DNA of 64,000 nucleotides from Urechis unicinctus (GCA_034190875.2 CM067358.1:51028281-51092280), one strand, 5' to 3'; shown: positions 46,931-60,517, counted from the stretch's first letter. Notes: generated from the sequence alone by a model not told the origin. Numbers and translations are program-made.

Positions 46931-47909
46931 GTTTATTACCAGAAAATTGTTATATATGTTTTAGTACTGATATCTTTTGTTAGGGATTCGTTTGATATGT
47001 AGCCGTAGAATTGTTCCCGCAGAATATTTGCTAGGCCCGGTTATATAGCCTTTGTTATAGCTTTGGATGCGGTCTGGGTTGATATAAAAGATAACACCAC
47101 AATGAAGTACGTGATTTATTTATAGGATTCTTTGCTGTTTTATCGTCACAGGTCAGGTTGATATGACTAACAGGTAAATGCGTTAGACTCGTTGCGACAT
47201 AGAAATGCTATCACCCGGATAGCTCCGGTCGAACGGTAGTATATGTATATATACCGTTCTGCTTCAATATTTTGGGCGCACATTAAAACATGCGTTTGGC
47301 TAAGGTGCTGCGTTACGTAGTTAGAAAACAACATATGTCAAGAGCCTGTACACAAATAATAAGTCACAGTGCTCCAAAAAGCTTACCCCGATCGATGCTA
47401 TTCTTTAATAAATTCCATCTATACATCATTTCCGAAATATCGCTATGCGATGGCCGCCATTTTGCAAAATATTGGGTCGCGTGATTTCCCGCGATTTCCC
47501 GCCGCCTCATCAGCATTGCCACCCTGCTAAGCTTGAGAAGCGTGTTGACGCACTTTGAATACAATATGCTGCATCTTATCGAGTTCAGACGCAGGACGCA
47601 ATAGTCTTCGACGGGTCACTTCATTCTGAGCATGCGCGATGAAAACAACTTCCTATTATTGCTTGTAACAATATGCAAAATAAACGGGTTGTCAAAGGGT
47701 CAGGTAACATCGCATCATCTCCTGGTGTTATCGGTGAAACTTCGCACGTTTTCAGCTTCGAATGTAGAGTAGCGTCTACCACGTGCTATAATTAACGGCC
47801 CGTCTACAAATGCAACAGACGAAAAGTCCCTGACATCCATCATAGTCAGTTTTTGTTTGGGCGCTGTGGTGACTCTGCACGTCAGAATGGTCATAATTAG
47901 TATTGCAGA

Positions 47910-48160
47910 ACTTCAAACTGTGACATGAATGTAGCGCAACACCGAGTTGGCGGTGACAAATGTGGGGCGTGTATTGTTATTCTTATCATCCCCGGGTTGT
48001 GAGCTTTCACGCTGCCTCCTTGACCAAGTCTCATAATAATGCGACATTTCGCAAATCTTGAAGCCCTGGTGAATACTGTCAACAATACAAGCTGATGAAG
48101 CTTAGCCTTGTGCTGCCACTGCTTCATATCAAATGCGACAGTCATTGAATCCCAATACCA
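47910..48160 (+). repeat. Array module D, copy 1 (copy 2 at 59035-59295)
   Basis: Both copies carry AACTGTGACATG, GCGACATTTCG with CTTGAAG, then GCCTTGTGCTGCCACTGCTT, CATATCAAA, GACAGTC and TTGAATCCCAATA in the same order. The copies are about 11.1 kb apart. No conserved reading frame was identified. Confidence 0.85.
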
Positions 48161-48589
48161 TTAGGGCATTGCTATCGTGCTATAGCGCATTCTTAGTCTT
48201 GCAATCTGAATTATACACATAAGCATAATCTTTTCAATAACCCCTCTTTAATACCTGTCATTGTAGCGGATGAAGGGGAAGCACACCGACCATTGCACTG
48301 ACACTGCATGCTGCATGATATACGTGCGTGAGTAACACGATAGTTATTACCTTTTGTCGTGGGCACGATTGTTTTGAATAATGAGCAGTCTGCATTACAA
48401 GTTAATATTCGTTATTACTGATATTCCTACAGTTAGCAGGTGCTCGTTTGAAATATGGATGGCTATTCTGAAATATGGATGACGTGTTCAGCTTAGTGAG
48501 TTCAGTGTTTCTGTGATATGACGTATGAAGCTTAGTTTCTCCATCAGTATGTCTGGCGAAGTGTGATAAGACCAGATTCTCTGTTAACT

Positions 48590-49700
48590 CAATGCATTTA
48601 ACCCGAAAGGATGTTAGAGGTAAATCTACTAGTTCCCAATGCATTCTATCTGCGTTATTTATAAATGACTGTTCGAATGTGCTTCGACCTAAATACTGAA
48701 TTTGATGTTTCCTTGTTCAGTGGTAGTAATTTGCAGTTACACTTACACTTTATTCATATATTTGGTTCAGTATTTATATACTAACATTTTATTTAGTAAT
48801 TGAATGTGGTTAGCATAATGCAGGTATTTTGTTTGCTTCTAGAACAACAACCAGGTTATATATATGCATACACGATGACTAATCAATGGAATTGTTTCAA
48901 ACAACCACGAACGAAAGTATTATCACGACAGAATGCAAATGTAATCCGGATAGAATACATGGGGAAGTTGATTGTGACCGAGCACTAGGCAATAAAACTC
49001 GCCGATCTGATGATATGTGACTGAAAGGCGAAATAATCACAGAGCGCTGCCATTTTATCATTCATCAGTATGTGTATGTGCGTCACAAAAAAATTTATTT
49101 TATTTAGGAATGCACTGTCACTTCTACTAATGGTGCGGTGAGTACCTGTTATATATTGGATTTTCATCTTTTGACGAACCACAGAGCATTACATTGTAGT
49201 ATGAATAAAACCAAGCAAATTAGTCCGAGTGTTTGGCTGCTGCAATGAGTAGGTGGTTCTCTGCGCTGGTGGACTGTGGACTTTTCGCGCTGCTTCTGCT
49301 ACATGGGCACATGTCCCATTGCAACAATTGTACCTCGTAAATAAAAACAGCCTTTCTGTCATCCTCAGTCTAATACCAGTCTAGTAAGCCAAATTATGAA
49401 TATGAGCATAAGCCTCTCAATAACATCACCTTGTATCTGTCGATTGAATGCACGAGCAGGCAGCATAATCACTTATAATATGACGCCTATTCTATATCAT
49501 AATCTGCGCGAAGACGAATAGGCCTTTTCTCACGCATTGTGATACAGAAATGGGCAAAATATCTTAAAATATGCCAGTGGGTGCGAGAAAATTGATTCCA
49601 GTTAATTCAAGTACTGTTATATTTTAGGCGTGTGTGTTGCCATGGAATTGGTACAGTGATATATTAGCTGGACCCGATTATTCAATCTTCATTATAGCCA
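48590..49700 (+). repeat. Array module A, copy 1
   Basis: Closely matches 51790-52760. Shared blocks include ACTGTTCGAATGTGCTTCGA, GCATAATGCAGGTATTTTGT, CAACAACCAGGTTATATATA, ATGGGGAAGTTGATTGTGAC, AACTCGCCGATCTGATGAT and CCATGGAATT. By eye the best part (48795-49027 against 51976-52212) is roughly 90% identical. Confidence 0.9.
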
Positions 49701-49789
49701 TGGAAGCACAGTAGGGTTTTTTGGTGATAAATCCGTATCGTCATAACATTCACCAATATAGTCAAACGTGTTAGAGTGTTAGGAACGGA

Positions 49790-50860
49790 TGCTGTTTTAC
49801 CGCCCCAGGTCCGGTCTATTTAACTACAAGTCAAATGCTTTTGACGAGTTGAGTTATGATATATCCCGCTAACAATAAACCCATTATGCTCCATGTCAAC
49901 AGACGAAAACATTACAATACTTGGTTTTGCTCGTGAGTTGTGCGATAACATATTTTGTATCACTTACTATTCAACCAACATTTATCATTTGCATCTTTTA
50001 CCTAATTATAGTATTCAACGAATAGTGCATCTTTACCGTTATTTCGTGAAACCGGATCTGACGCGAATGGAACACTTAATGCCAGTTTGTATGGTTGATC
50101 GTATCCAGTTCCTAACGTATCTCTGTCTGAGCTTTAGTGACTCTCAACAATCCACTAATTGAACGCATACAGATTGATCAATGAGTGCATTACCATCTTC
50201 AGGCAGTGCTATTCCATGATCACAAAGGCTTGACGTCTAGTTGATTTTGGCTTCTGCGCTTCACATAAACCAGCAGCTGTAACACACGCCCTGTGCTTGC
50301 ATTGTGACTAAGCACTAAGAAACCACAACGCACTGAACCACCATTCTTATCACATCGTTATATCCAATTGTTCACCTAAAAACAATTGCTTGTTACATAA
50401 TGTATCCAATAAAAACATATTCGTAATTATTTCATTTATAAACTGCTAACAAATGTGTTGTAATGAATTGTACACTAATGCACTCGAAGACCAATGCTAA
50501 TCGTGCAATAATTGGGCGTTTAAGTGTGTACTATTTTCGGCATTTTCTCTTTTAACCATTATCTCCCCTATCACACTGTGCATACCTTCTATCTATGGTA
50601 CCATTTCTAAGACTTCATTCAGCTACAGTTTAAACAACATAATCAATAGTGGGTGATTCGACTGTGCAGCTACTCAACATGGTGGGTCGATCACTCTTCA
50701 TTCATCAATCTGATGGTTATACAGGTCGCATTGTTATCACTTCCATTGTGTCAGTTCGCTGTATAGCAGTACAACATAATGACATCTATTGCTTCGTACA
50801 GTTGCTATGCAAGTTCATACAACAATTTTCCATGTACATTTACATATGATAGTGAAAGCT
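49790..50860 (+). repeat. Array module B, copy 1
   Basis: Matches 55710-56690 and, more weakly, 60770-61330. Shared blocks include ACAGACGAAAACATTAC, TAATGCCAGTTTGTATGG, GATCGTATCCAGTTCCTA, TTGAACGCATACA, TTTTCTCTTTTAA and CCATGTACATTTACATATGA. No conserved open frame spans the copies. Confidence 0.88.
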
Positions 50861-51789
50861 TTATTGCATTTGAAACCAAAATCTTTCGATTTGAGCGCCG
50901 CGATGACCTTTTGAATTTTGAATATCTGATCATATTCGATAACGGACGATGCAAGGTAGCTTGGAGCTACAAACAGCAGATGATAATTTATTGCACCATA
51001 TGATAGATTGATGTAAATGAACAATGGTTATGCAGGAACAAATCCGGGCTATTGAGCCACCTGTTCGTGCATTCAAACGATAAATGCGCTTTGGCGCTAG
51101 TGGTATTGAAGTACGTCGATTGTTGCCGTCGATATGACGCAATGGCAACAAAAGGCTGTACTAAATAAGCTAATTATGCTGCCAGTACACTTATATATTA
51201 ACTGAATGTCGCATTATAATGCAAGTTCTGCATGTGAAACAGACGCATCGCGAAGTCTCACAAACAACCGACGACAATAACAAAAACGCACGACTCATTT
51301 AAGAACCAGAGTTTATTTCACACACTGCGCAGCTAGTGGTGACCGTCCTAATAAACGATTGAGGTTATTCTGATCAAATCATCATCGTATATTTAGTAGA
51401 TGTGACATTACATTCAAAAATGAAATTATTTGTGTTCAATGATAAACATACGTGTATCGATTAATATCATGATGATTTGTAGTCATGTTGCTTTAGACTC
51501 ATCAACTTCCAGCTGCTCTGTGACCATCGTCTCAATTCTTAATGCAAATGGGAAATCCAAACCGTTTTAAGTCTTTGAATAATAATGCAACAACATACAA
51601 TGATAACTCCAATATCCATTTTGGTTCATGACACATGGAGATCGGCGATTTCGACGGTTCTGTGATCTGGATAAACGGGGTAGCTCGGTCAACTAAGTTC
51701 AGCTACTCATTGAGCTAGACAGCGGCTAAAGCATGTAACATTTATGTGGCTCTGTAAGCTACGGGGCTGCTGGTATGCAGCTATGCTTA

Positions 51790-52760
51790 TGTATTTAACC
51801 CGTAAGGGTGTTGGAGATAAATGTGTTAATTCCCAATGCATTCAATTTGTACAATTCACAAATGACTGTTCGAATGTGCTTCGACCTAAATACTGAATTT
51901 GATGCATCTTTATCCAGTGGTACTTACACTATATACATATAATTGGTTCCGTATTTCATTTACCAGCATCATATTTAGTAATTGAATATGGTTAGCATAA
52001 TGCAGGTATTTTGTTTGCTTCTACAACAACAACCAGGTTATATATATATGCATACACGATGACCAATCAACGGAATGGTTTCCAACAACCACGAACGAAC
52101 GTATATCACGGCAGAATGCAAATGTAATCCGGACATATTACATGGGGAAGTTGATTGTGACCGCGCACTAGGCAATAACACTCGCCGATCTGATGATCTG
52201 CGACTGAAAGGCATGTGCGTCACAAAGTGTATGTGCGTCACAAAGTACAATTCGCTTTCATTCGGAATGCACTGCCACGATTACTGATGGTTCGGAGAGC
52301 ATCTGATTACATTGGCATTTCATCCTTTTACAAACAGCAGATCATAACATAGTAGTGTAAATATGATCAAGCAAATTAATTCAGAGTGTTTGGCTGCTTC
52401 TGCTTCATGGACACATGTCTCATTGTAAAGTGATATTTCGTTAATCTGCGTTTTCATAAATGCGACAATTGTCGTGTGTCAAAACAGCCTTACTGTCGTC
52501 TTCAGTTTTATTCTCAGTCTAGTAAGCTAAATTCCGTGTATCGGTCGATTGAATGCATGAACAGGCAGCATAATCACGTATAATACGATGCAGTCCGTTC
52601 ATCACGCATTATGATACTGAAATGTGCACAATATCTTAAGATATGCAATTGAAATTGAAACCAGTTAATTTAAGTACTGTTGTATATTAGGGGTGTGTTT
52701 GGTATGTCGCCATGGAATTTGTACCGTGGTATTTAAGCTAGACTAGATTATGTAAACTTC
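51790..52760 (+). repeat. Array module A, copy 2
   Basis: Second copy of module A, about 3.1-3.2 kb after copy 1. It ends about 180 bases before the first exon of the small gene at 52938. Confidence 0.9.
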
Positions 52761-52937
52761 AAGGATGATGAGTAATGTTTTCATACCGTTCACTAACGCA
52801 GTAAAACGAGATCCATTTTCAGGACTGGGTGCTGTTTAACCCATTTTCGCCCGAAATGTGGCGCGCTCTCTCGCACTTACCTTTCGCGCAACTCGTTCTA
52901 AGAATCATGGGATTGAGCCGAAAGTAGTTCCAGCAAG

Positions 52938-53974
52938 ATGGCAGCGTCGGTCAATGTTTCAGGTGTTTCTGATCGGGGAAAAATCAAGTTTGCCGTTGGT
53001 AAGCAATTGTCAACCTTAATGCATCACACTAATGTTCAGTAATTGTATTCATAAATTTAATAAATTCGATTTGATTATGCAGGCGTTGTGACATATTGTC
53101 GATTCGGTTAATTTGGGAAGAATGAGCGTTGAAAAAGAAGTATGCCACACCCATGCACCGCCTGGTTGACGCAGGCTCAGAGCGGGTAGGGTGGGAGAAT
53201 GGTAGTGTTGCATTTTTTTGGTGATTTCTACCGGCATTTCCATACGCTGTATACACACTAGGGTGCACATAGGCATTCATGTTTACTGTCCTGTCACCTG
53301 GGGTCCACTGGTCTGGTTCTGGGTCTCTTGCATGCACTCTCATAAATTAAAGCCTATTTGTTGGAAGTGTTTGTCACAAAAACTGCTCGAACCAAACTGT
53401 TCTTCCTTACTGAGTGACAACTCATAATTTAAATTGACTGTACAATGTCATTTATAAAAGTAGTATTCATTTGTTTGTGTCCATGCTTCAGAATTTTAGA
53501 CTCCAAAGAAGATAACGTTGTCCAGGTAAAGACCCTATGATCTTTGCTTTTCGTGCTTTCGTGCTTTTCAGGAAGCCTCGTCACCTTTGGTTTCTGAATA
53601 ATGTGGCTCTGCAGAGAATCTGCATCAATTTATTTAAGGATGTATTTTTGATAGAAATGCCCCATGACTGTGAATGCAAATATTAAAGAATTGTATCAAT
53701 AGATTGAAAAAAAACACTTCAGTGGAAAAATGATGCCATTTCACGACTGCAGTCGCTACAATTGCAAAAGCGCCCTATCGGCGTACTAGAAACTCCATCG
53801 CCCAGTAACAATATCGAAAAAGAAATGTGTCCTGACGATCACTCCTATGTACGATCTAGGGTAAAAATAATAACTGAAGAGTGCAGGAAGAGCATTCAAG
53901 ACTCAACTTCTAAGATCAGAAGGGCCCTGGGAATGACTGGTGGCCACTCTACTTTCTTGTCTGCCATCAACTAG
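52938..53974 (+). CDS. Predicted three-exon gene, 112-residue protein, unrecognised, possibly truncated
   Basis: Exon 1 (52938-52998) starts at CAAGATGG and ends GTTG|GTAAGC. Exon 2 (53500-53525) is a 26-base micro-exon between TTTTAG and CCAG|GTAAAG. Exon 3 (53723-53974) follows ACTTCAG and ends at TAG. Phases join cleanly (VDSKEDNVVQ|WKNDA). An acceptor eight bases earlier for exon 2 would give an immediate stop, which supports the choice. The protein is hydrophilic with an RLQSLQLQKR helix; no domain is recognised. One frame over, coding-like sequence (LQKLCTKGCYGSI, EDATDELRKRVPF) runs on to 54215, so a frameshift may have cut the original protein and the gene could be decaying. CpG-containing sequence at 52855-52930 is a likely promoter. 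AATAAA occurs at 54730 and 54906. The gene lies inside the modular array. Confidence 0.55.
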
Positions 53975-54215
53975 TGTGGGACTATTGAACAGCTACATAG
54001 TTTCCAATATGAATAGCCAACTTCAAAAACTGTGTACGAAGGGATGTTATGGCAGTATTCTTTCTATGAAACTCGATGGTCCAATTTCCTCTCTTGCTGA
54101 AGATGCCACTGACGAGTTGAGGAAACGAGTACCTTTCTTGATGAAAGTCCTTGTAATGGCTACATCATTACCGGCAAAGATTGCCATTCCTAGCTTGTTA
54201 TTTACAGTATCATAA
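53975..54215 (+). pseudogene. Out-of-frame continuation of the three-exon gene
   Basis: After the exon 3 stop an alternative frame stays open, reading VGLLNSYIVSN, QLQKLCTKGCYGSILSMKLD and EDATDELRKRVPFLMKV. It looks more like protein than chance and could be the original downstream coding sequence separated by a one- or two-base indel. Similar ELR-x-RAPLF-type segments occur in uncharacterised multi-copy proteins of aquatic invertebrates, from memory only. Confidence 0.35.
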
Positions 54216-55380
54216 TGTACAGCCACAGACAGAGGATGAATGTCATGTTCTATGTATTACACACTAAAAGCATAGATATGAATATTGGTAAATTAGAATA
54301 GCATGATATTATATGTGTGTATGATTGGTCATTAATTGTTTACAAATGCAGATTGCTCATAGCTAAATTGTTTGTATGGAGGTGTTCATGTGTCGACATT
54401 CATCTCGCTACGAAGGCTTCATATATCTGTCTTTTATTATAGTTGGGAGACATAGCAATTGTTGATGTCTGGCTTTCTCTCGCTCTATACTTGTATGATG
54501 CTCATGTGATTTGTTGGCCACATGACTTTTAATTATTTCCTTTGCCGATAGGGATGATTTTCACTTCCACTTGTGACTCTGTTCCTTGCACACACAATTT
54601 TTATTTCCCTATCCCACCCTCCACTGTTACCATGTCTTGTTGTAGTTTATTTAAATGTAACCTTTTCATGCTGTGGTGGTTGTTTTCTCCCCCAATTACA
54701 AATACAATTTCTTATATGCACCTGGCTAAAATAAACGAGCCCATTTATCAACTCTAACCATCTTTAACTTTCACAGCAAACTAGTTACAAGGTTTTTGTT
54801 CTAAATCTCAAAACTACTACAATTTCATTATATGACCACCAATTATAAAATATATTTTGTCCATGATAATAAGATTTTTCAATGTGTCAAATCCCAGAAC
54901 TTTAAAATAAAGATGCCATCTGTGTTGCACAACGATGAACTTTGGTAATATTCCCCTTCGATTATTAAAACAATTACTTTAGAGACTCATTATTTATTAT
55001 CGCGAAGAAATTATATTGGGAGAGCATTACCTCGCTAAAATTACCCCTCAGCTCTTGCATTCACCCGATTTACCAATGGCATTACCTGTCGCTTCTTGAA
55101 ATAAGAAATATCAATGTCAATACCCTTTTCGATCCTAATTCATGTTCAGAGATGCTAGGGACAGGATGAGACCCCTTTTCGAATACCTTACCCCACCCCC
55201 TTCCGTGCCAACCGCGTTTGTGTACATATGATTTCTTTTATTTCTTTTGCTCCAATTTCTTCAACCCAACAGATAAATATGAATGCGAAGAACTCGTGAT
55301 TTTTCTTATATAAGCATCGGAAATTGCAAGGTATTACAATCATATGACAAAAACTGCTTTCGCAGACAATGCAGCGAACT
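54216..55380. other. 3' flank of the small gene, non-coding
   Basis: Contains two AATAAA motifs (54730-54735 and 54906-54911), either of which could end the transcript. Nothing else is recognised. Confidence 0.45.
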
Positions 55381-55381
55381 G

Positions 55382-55710
55382 ATTGCGGTGTAAAACCACG
55401 TGCAGAATTTGCCTCGAATGTTTACTTGTATTGTGTAGTAATTTTTAGAACTATGTTTTTGGCGTAAGGCGACTCCCGAGAATCTTGGGAATGGTGAATC
55501 AGGCGAGAAAGGGGTATGCTGTAAGGGTCAGGAAGCGGCCGATTGCGGTAGAAAATGGATTGCGGTATGAAACCACGTGCATTGAGTAGTAATTTTTAGA
55601 ACTATGTTTTTGGCGTAAGGAGACTCCCGAGAATCTTGGGACTGGTGAATCAATTATGGGAAAGGAGTATGCTGTAAGGGACAGGAAACGGCCCTTTGCG
55701 GGAGAAAAAG
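55382..55710. repeat. About 150-bp tandem duplication
   Basis: Two copies share GATTGCGGT, AAACCACGTGCA, TAGTAATTTTTAGAACTATG, TTTTTGGCGTAAGG, GACTCCCGAGAATCTTGGGA and GGTATGCTGTAAGGG. Copy offset is 151 bp at TAGTAATTTTTAG. TCCCGAGA/TCTTGGGA forms a small inverted repeat. Confidence 0.9.
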
Positions 55711-56690
55711 CTGTTTTACCAAGTCGATTTATCTACAAGTCAGATGGTTGGACGAATTGATTAATGCTATACCCAGCAAGCAGTAAGCCTATTACTAAAA
55801 CAGACGAAAACATTACCATACTCGTGAGTTGTTCAAGTACGACAACATATTATTTATCACCTACTTATTTAACCAACAGTTATTATTTGCATCTTTACCT
55901 CATTATAGAATTCTATGAATATTTGAGTGAATCTTTTGTCGTCATTGTTGGAGACCGAATATGACGCAAATGGAAAACCTAATGCCAGTTTGTATGGGTG
56001 ATCGTATCCAGTTCCTATCCTAACATTGTGTGGGCATTAGTGACTCCCACCAATCCATTAATTGAACGCATACATATTGATCAATGAATGCATTACCATC
56101 GTCAGGCAGTACTATTCCATAATCACGAAGGCTTGACGCCTAGTGGATTTTGGCTTATGCGTTAAACAGTACCAACAGCTGAACCACCTTTCTTATCACA
56201 TCACTTATTCGAATTGCTCACATATAAAGAGTTAAAATCCTTTGTCACAATTGGTTGTTAAACAATGCATCCGCAAAAGACAGATTAGTATTGATTTCAT
56301 ATTTAAACTGCTCAAATATTTGTGGTAATGAATTGTTCTCTAATCACTGTAACTGTGTGTGTGCGTACTATTTTTGACATTTTCTCTTTTAATCATTATC
56401 TCCCCCATCACACGTTGCAGACTTCCATCTATTGTGTTATTTCTATGACGTCATTCTGCTGCAGTTTAAACAGCATAGTTAATAGTAGGTGAATCGATAG
56501 TTCAGCTGCTTAGCGTGTTGGATCGATCAATCTCTATTCATCAACTTGATGGCTATACAATTTGCGTTCTTACCATTGCCACGGTAACAGTTTACCAGTA
56601 CAACATAATGGATTCTACTGCTTTGTATGTTTGCTACGTATGTTCATTCAATCTATCTCCATGTACATTTACATATGAGTGAAAGTACGT
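55710..56690 (+). repeat. Array module B, copy 2
   Basis: Copy of module B about 5.9 kb after copy 1, in the same orientation, with numerous small indels. Confidence 0.88.
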
Positions 56691-56699
56691 ACTCTGCTT

Positions 56700-57630
56700 T
56701 AAGCTTTAAGTAAAGGGCCTCTCAGAATTATAAACAGACCGCTTCTACCGCTGACCTTGTGCGCCTGGTAATTACAGTTAACAATGCTAACTGGTATTAT
56801 AAGTCCCACTACGCATATTGGTATAAATGGAACATCTTCGTCTGAGGCATATCGGTATCTTGGTCTACACTGTAAATGTAGAACCTGAATATATTAACTA
56901 TATTTGCTTGTATATGGGTTATGCGTAGAGCGCTAGTCTTTTGATCCCATATTCGACTCTCTTCTGAGCGGGAACTAAACGTATTTTCATCTGTCCTTAT
57001 TCTGGTATGACCGTTAATGTTTAAATTGAGGTTCGAGAGCAGCATTTAAAGTAACGGCAACGGATTTTTTCAGACCGCGACTGATCACGGAAGTACTTGT
57101 GTTATGAGACTACAATATTTGAATTTGGAAATTTGATCCCCCTTTGAATAGTGCATATTCGATGGTATATGGTAACTTATGATGCAATGCAGTTTGGTGC
57201 AAAAACACCCTGCTACTAAACATTGTGTTGCGTTATATATGAACAAAACTTGTAAGCAATCTTATCTTGCTTGATGAAGCATTTGTTGCATCAAGTGTAT
57301 AGCATATGTATGATATTTGTCTGGTTGAAGAAAGTTTTAATTAGCTTTTACGACGCCAGATGTATACTGACATTGTTTAAAAACCATTCAATACATGGAC
57401 TCTTACACAATAAACGCATATATTGTGAACATCATTTGGAGGGAAACTAAAGCAATACTTGAACTTGCTTACCCTAAATCTCTTCCACTCAACTGCGCCA
57501 TTTCGGGCAGATGGCAAATGAGCTTAACATCAATCAATGGATGGTGGCTATTATTACAAACGAGGTTTTGTAATCGTCAGTGGCACCATGCCTGCCGTTT
57601 GATAGATTTGCTAGTTTGTACGTAGCAACA
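56700..57630. other. Array spacer without a recognised gene
   Basis: AT-rich sequence between modules B and C. The GCTTTAAGCTTTAAG and CTGACC..GTGCGCCTGG segment at 56700-56770 has counterparts after the other B-type region at 59750-59840 and 61290-61350, so it too belongs to the repeated unit. Confidence 0.45.
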
Positions 57631-58345
57631 AATTCCAATATTCTGATGATTCCACTTATGTCGAAATCGAGTTGATACCACATCGACCATTGTATAATGC
57701 TAAGGCTAACAGATTTATGTATATGCGTCCAATTAATAGATCGGTGTCACTAAGCCCGGTCTTAAGATGGGTAGGAATTGGATCTGTTCAGCCATACAAA
57801 ACAGGTACATGGCATGCCATTGCCGTCATATTCGGCACAGAAAAGAGTAAAAAGATTCGCTGGGCTTTTCTAATCAAAGATAGATACAACACAATACGTT
57901 TTAAAAAGTGGGGAAAACGTTTTCAAAAGTACTATGTTTCCATAAATACATGAACGAAATATGATTGCTTTGGTATGTTGATATCGTGGAAATGGGCTAT
58001 TGCTTTACGGGTCATTGCATTTCTTGGGCTAAATCCGTTAAACGAATTTCCCTTGTAGTCGTTTCAATTTGACATTGGACTATCACACAAACCCCATTAC
58101 TTAAAGTGAATCTGTTCCAGTGAAAGGTGTGGTACTGTTGAATTATCACACAAAACTGCAATCAATATCCGACTGAATGGCGACACACCAAACAAGCCTC
58201 TACGAGCTGTAAGAACGCTACAAGTAGCTATTGCTATTTACTTTCTTGCCATGCATTTCAATACTTCAAAATATTTTGCATATTTCAGTATTACAGTAGA
58301 TGATAGTTATGCTTCAATGTGCTTCCTGTTCGTGCATTCTATAAG
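57630..58345 (+). repeat. Array module C, copy 1 (copy 2 at 62525-63165)
   Basis: The copies share ATGTCGAAATC, AGTTGA, GTCCAATT, GGTGTC, GATGGGTAGGAATT, GATCTGTTCAGCCATACAAAA and end with GCTTCAATGTGCTTCCTGTT and CGTGCATTC. A 94-codon plus-strand frame in copy 1 (57672-57953) is not preserved in copy 2, which argues against a conserved gene. Confidence 0.87.
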
Positions 58346-59030
58346 GCACATCATATAGATGAAGCAAAGGAATTAGTAAATTCCATGTAGCTGTGAGCGG
58401 GATGACGTGTGGAGCATTCTTCAGAGTTAAGGGGTTCCTGGGATGTGGGACCATGACTGGTAGGATAAATCGTTAATGGTGCGTAATACGCTGTCTAAAG
58501 ATATGAGTATGTAGCTAGATTTCTGTCATCTAACAGTAAAGGACATAGGAGTTATTATTGGAAGTTTATCTATTCATATCCAAGTACATTCCCGCTCTCT
58601 CCGATTTTAGACTTTGAGGCTGTATCGACCATAACTAGCAATTTTACTATCGTTCACTTATGCATGCTTATGTATTATAAAGCATGATGCGTTCAATTTC
58701 GGATTCATTTCCACAACTAATATATGATAATACTGACATTTACACTCTTTCCATATGCTAGGCACTATCACCGTCATAGGTCATTTACTTTCCGTCGGCT
58801 CGGGCAATCACCTCGGAAGAGTCTGTGAGTGAAGTGGGCTGAATAACCTGAGCGGCTTGCTGCACTAATATCAAGCTGCTTATTGACCCCTGTTGGTACA
58901 ATCAGAATGCATGTTACTGTGGAGCACATTAGTCATCTGTTTCCCAAGCAATTTGAAAATGGCGGGAATTTCCCAAGAGAAGTTTTCGTCAAGAAGGCCA
59001 AGGTGGTTATGATGGTCAAAATCAGTGTTT
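58346..59030. other. Array spacer
   Basis: No recognised gene or clear repeat partner. Confidence 0.4.
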
Positions 59031-59034
59031 CAGA

Positions 59035-59295
59035 GCGTAAAACTGTGACATGGATGCGAGAGAACGATTAAAACAAAGTTGCTAGTTACAATCATGTGTC
59101 GTGCTTTGTTTTTCTTTTTGGTTGGTTGGGAGCCGTCTCACTGCTTCCGCCTCATGAACAAGTCTTATTATAAAGCGACATTTCGTTCATCTTGAAGCAC
59201 ACTGGGGAAAGATTTAAACAGTGCAAGCTGATAAAGTTCAGCCTTGTGCTGCCACTGCTTCATATCAAACATGACAGTCGTTGAATCCCAATATA
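59035..59295 (+). repeat. Array module D, copy 2
   Basis: Second copy of module D, lying between module C copy 1 and module A copy 3. This supports a C-D-A-B order within the larger repeated unit. Confidence 0.85.
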
Positions 59296-60089
59296 AAAAT
59301 GGCTTTGCTGCATTCTTGACCAACGGCCGATTGTATCTTACATTTGAACTGGAGGACAACAACTCCTGGAATGTTACTAGTCAAGTTGAATTATATACGT
59401 AAAACGATAATTATTTCCTGTAGCAGTAAGCAACATTGTTTTGAATAATACAAATACATGGGTTGATATTTCTTACTGCTGGTACTCTTACAGTTGGTAG
59501 GAGCTTGTTGATATGTCACCATAATGGTAGCCTTCGATTGATTTCCGTTTCGTCCCAGCAAAACACTATTTACCAAGTCAGGAACGTGACGTTCTTTTAA
59601 ACGGCTCATGACAAGATGAGGTGACTGCAAGGGAATATATATGTAACCATGAGTACCGAATAATGTTATCAATTATTTTGCACCATTGCTATGCAAATTC
59701 AATCCATAAATATATCCGAACTTATATATATAAGATATTGAAGCACGTGCTCTGCTGGAAGTCTTAAACGAATGTCTGCCTGATATTATAAACAAACCAT
59801 CACATCCCTCTCTTGACTGACCTGGTGTCGCTGGCAATGATAATAGTACGGACAATCCTTTCCCAATGCATAGTGGTGCATAAGTTGCGTCAAATTCCAT
59901 ATAGCTTATACTGTAAGAATTGGTGATTTTGCGAATTATTATATATTTGTACTGTAAATGTACTAATTCCAGCTGATGCGAATTATTCACAAAACATTTC
60001 TACTCAGCCATGTTTCTTGTCACATAGATACCGATGATCGCGAATAAAATTATTCTGTAAGCTGCATGATTTGAGCTCGGTTAAGTGAT

Positions 60090-60377
60090 TATTTATACAT
60101 TACACTTGAAGCTTAGTGAGTTCTGCTACGCAGCATGCTGGACTACAAATAAATGTACTGATTCACATTTCATTCAAACGGTGTTATTAACGAATGCCTA
60201 TAGGAATGTGCTGCGCATAAATACAGAATTAGATGCAATCCGGTTATATATAAAGATGTATATGGCAGTTACACCAAACCTAAATATATATATTGGGTTC
60301 ATTATTCCATTTATCTGGATATCGATATATATAATTCAGGTATTTTTTAGATCTACAACACCAGTCCGGTAATATAT

Positions 60378-60390
<13 letters not shown>
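60090..60390 (+). repeat. Array module A, copy 3 (partial, diverged)
   Basis: Retains AGCTTAGTGAGTTC, AGGAATGTGCTGCG, AAATACAGAATTAGATGCA, AATTCAGGTATTTT and CTACAACACCAGTCCGG. These match the order in A copies 1 and 2 but with many differences. It ends in a TA tract. Confidence 0.7.
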
Positions 60391-60426
<36 letters not shown>

Positions 60427-60439
60427 TATATATATATAG

Positions 60440-60517
<78 letters not shown>

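Noticed and set aside
57672..57953. 94-codon ORF in array module C
   Set aside because: The frame is not kept in the second copy of the module and no domain is recognised.
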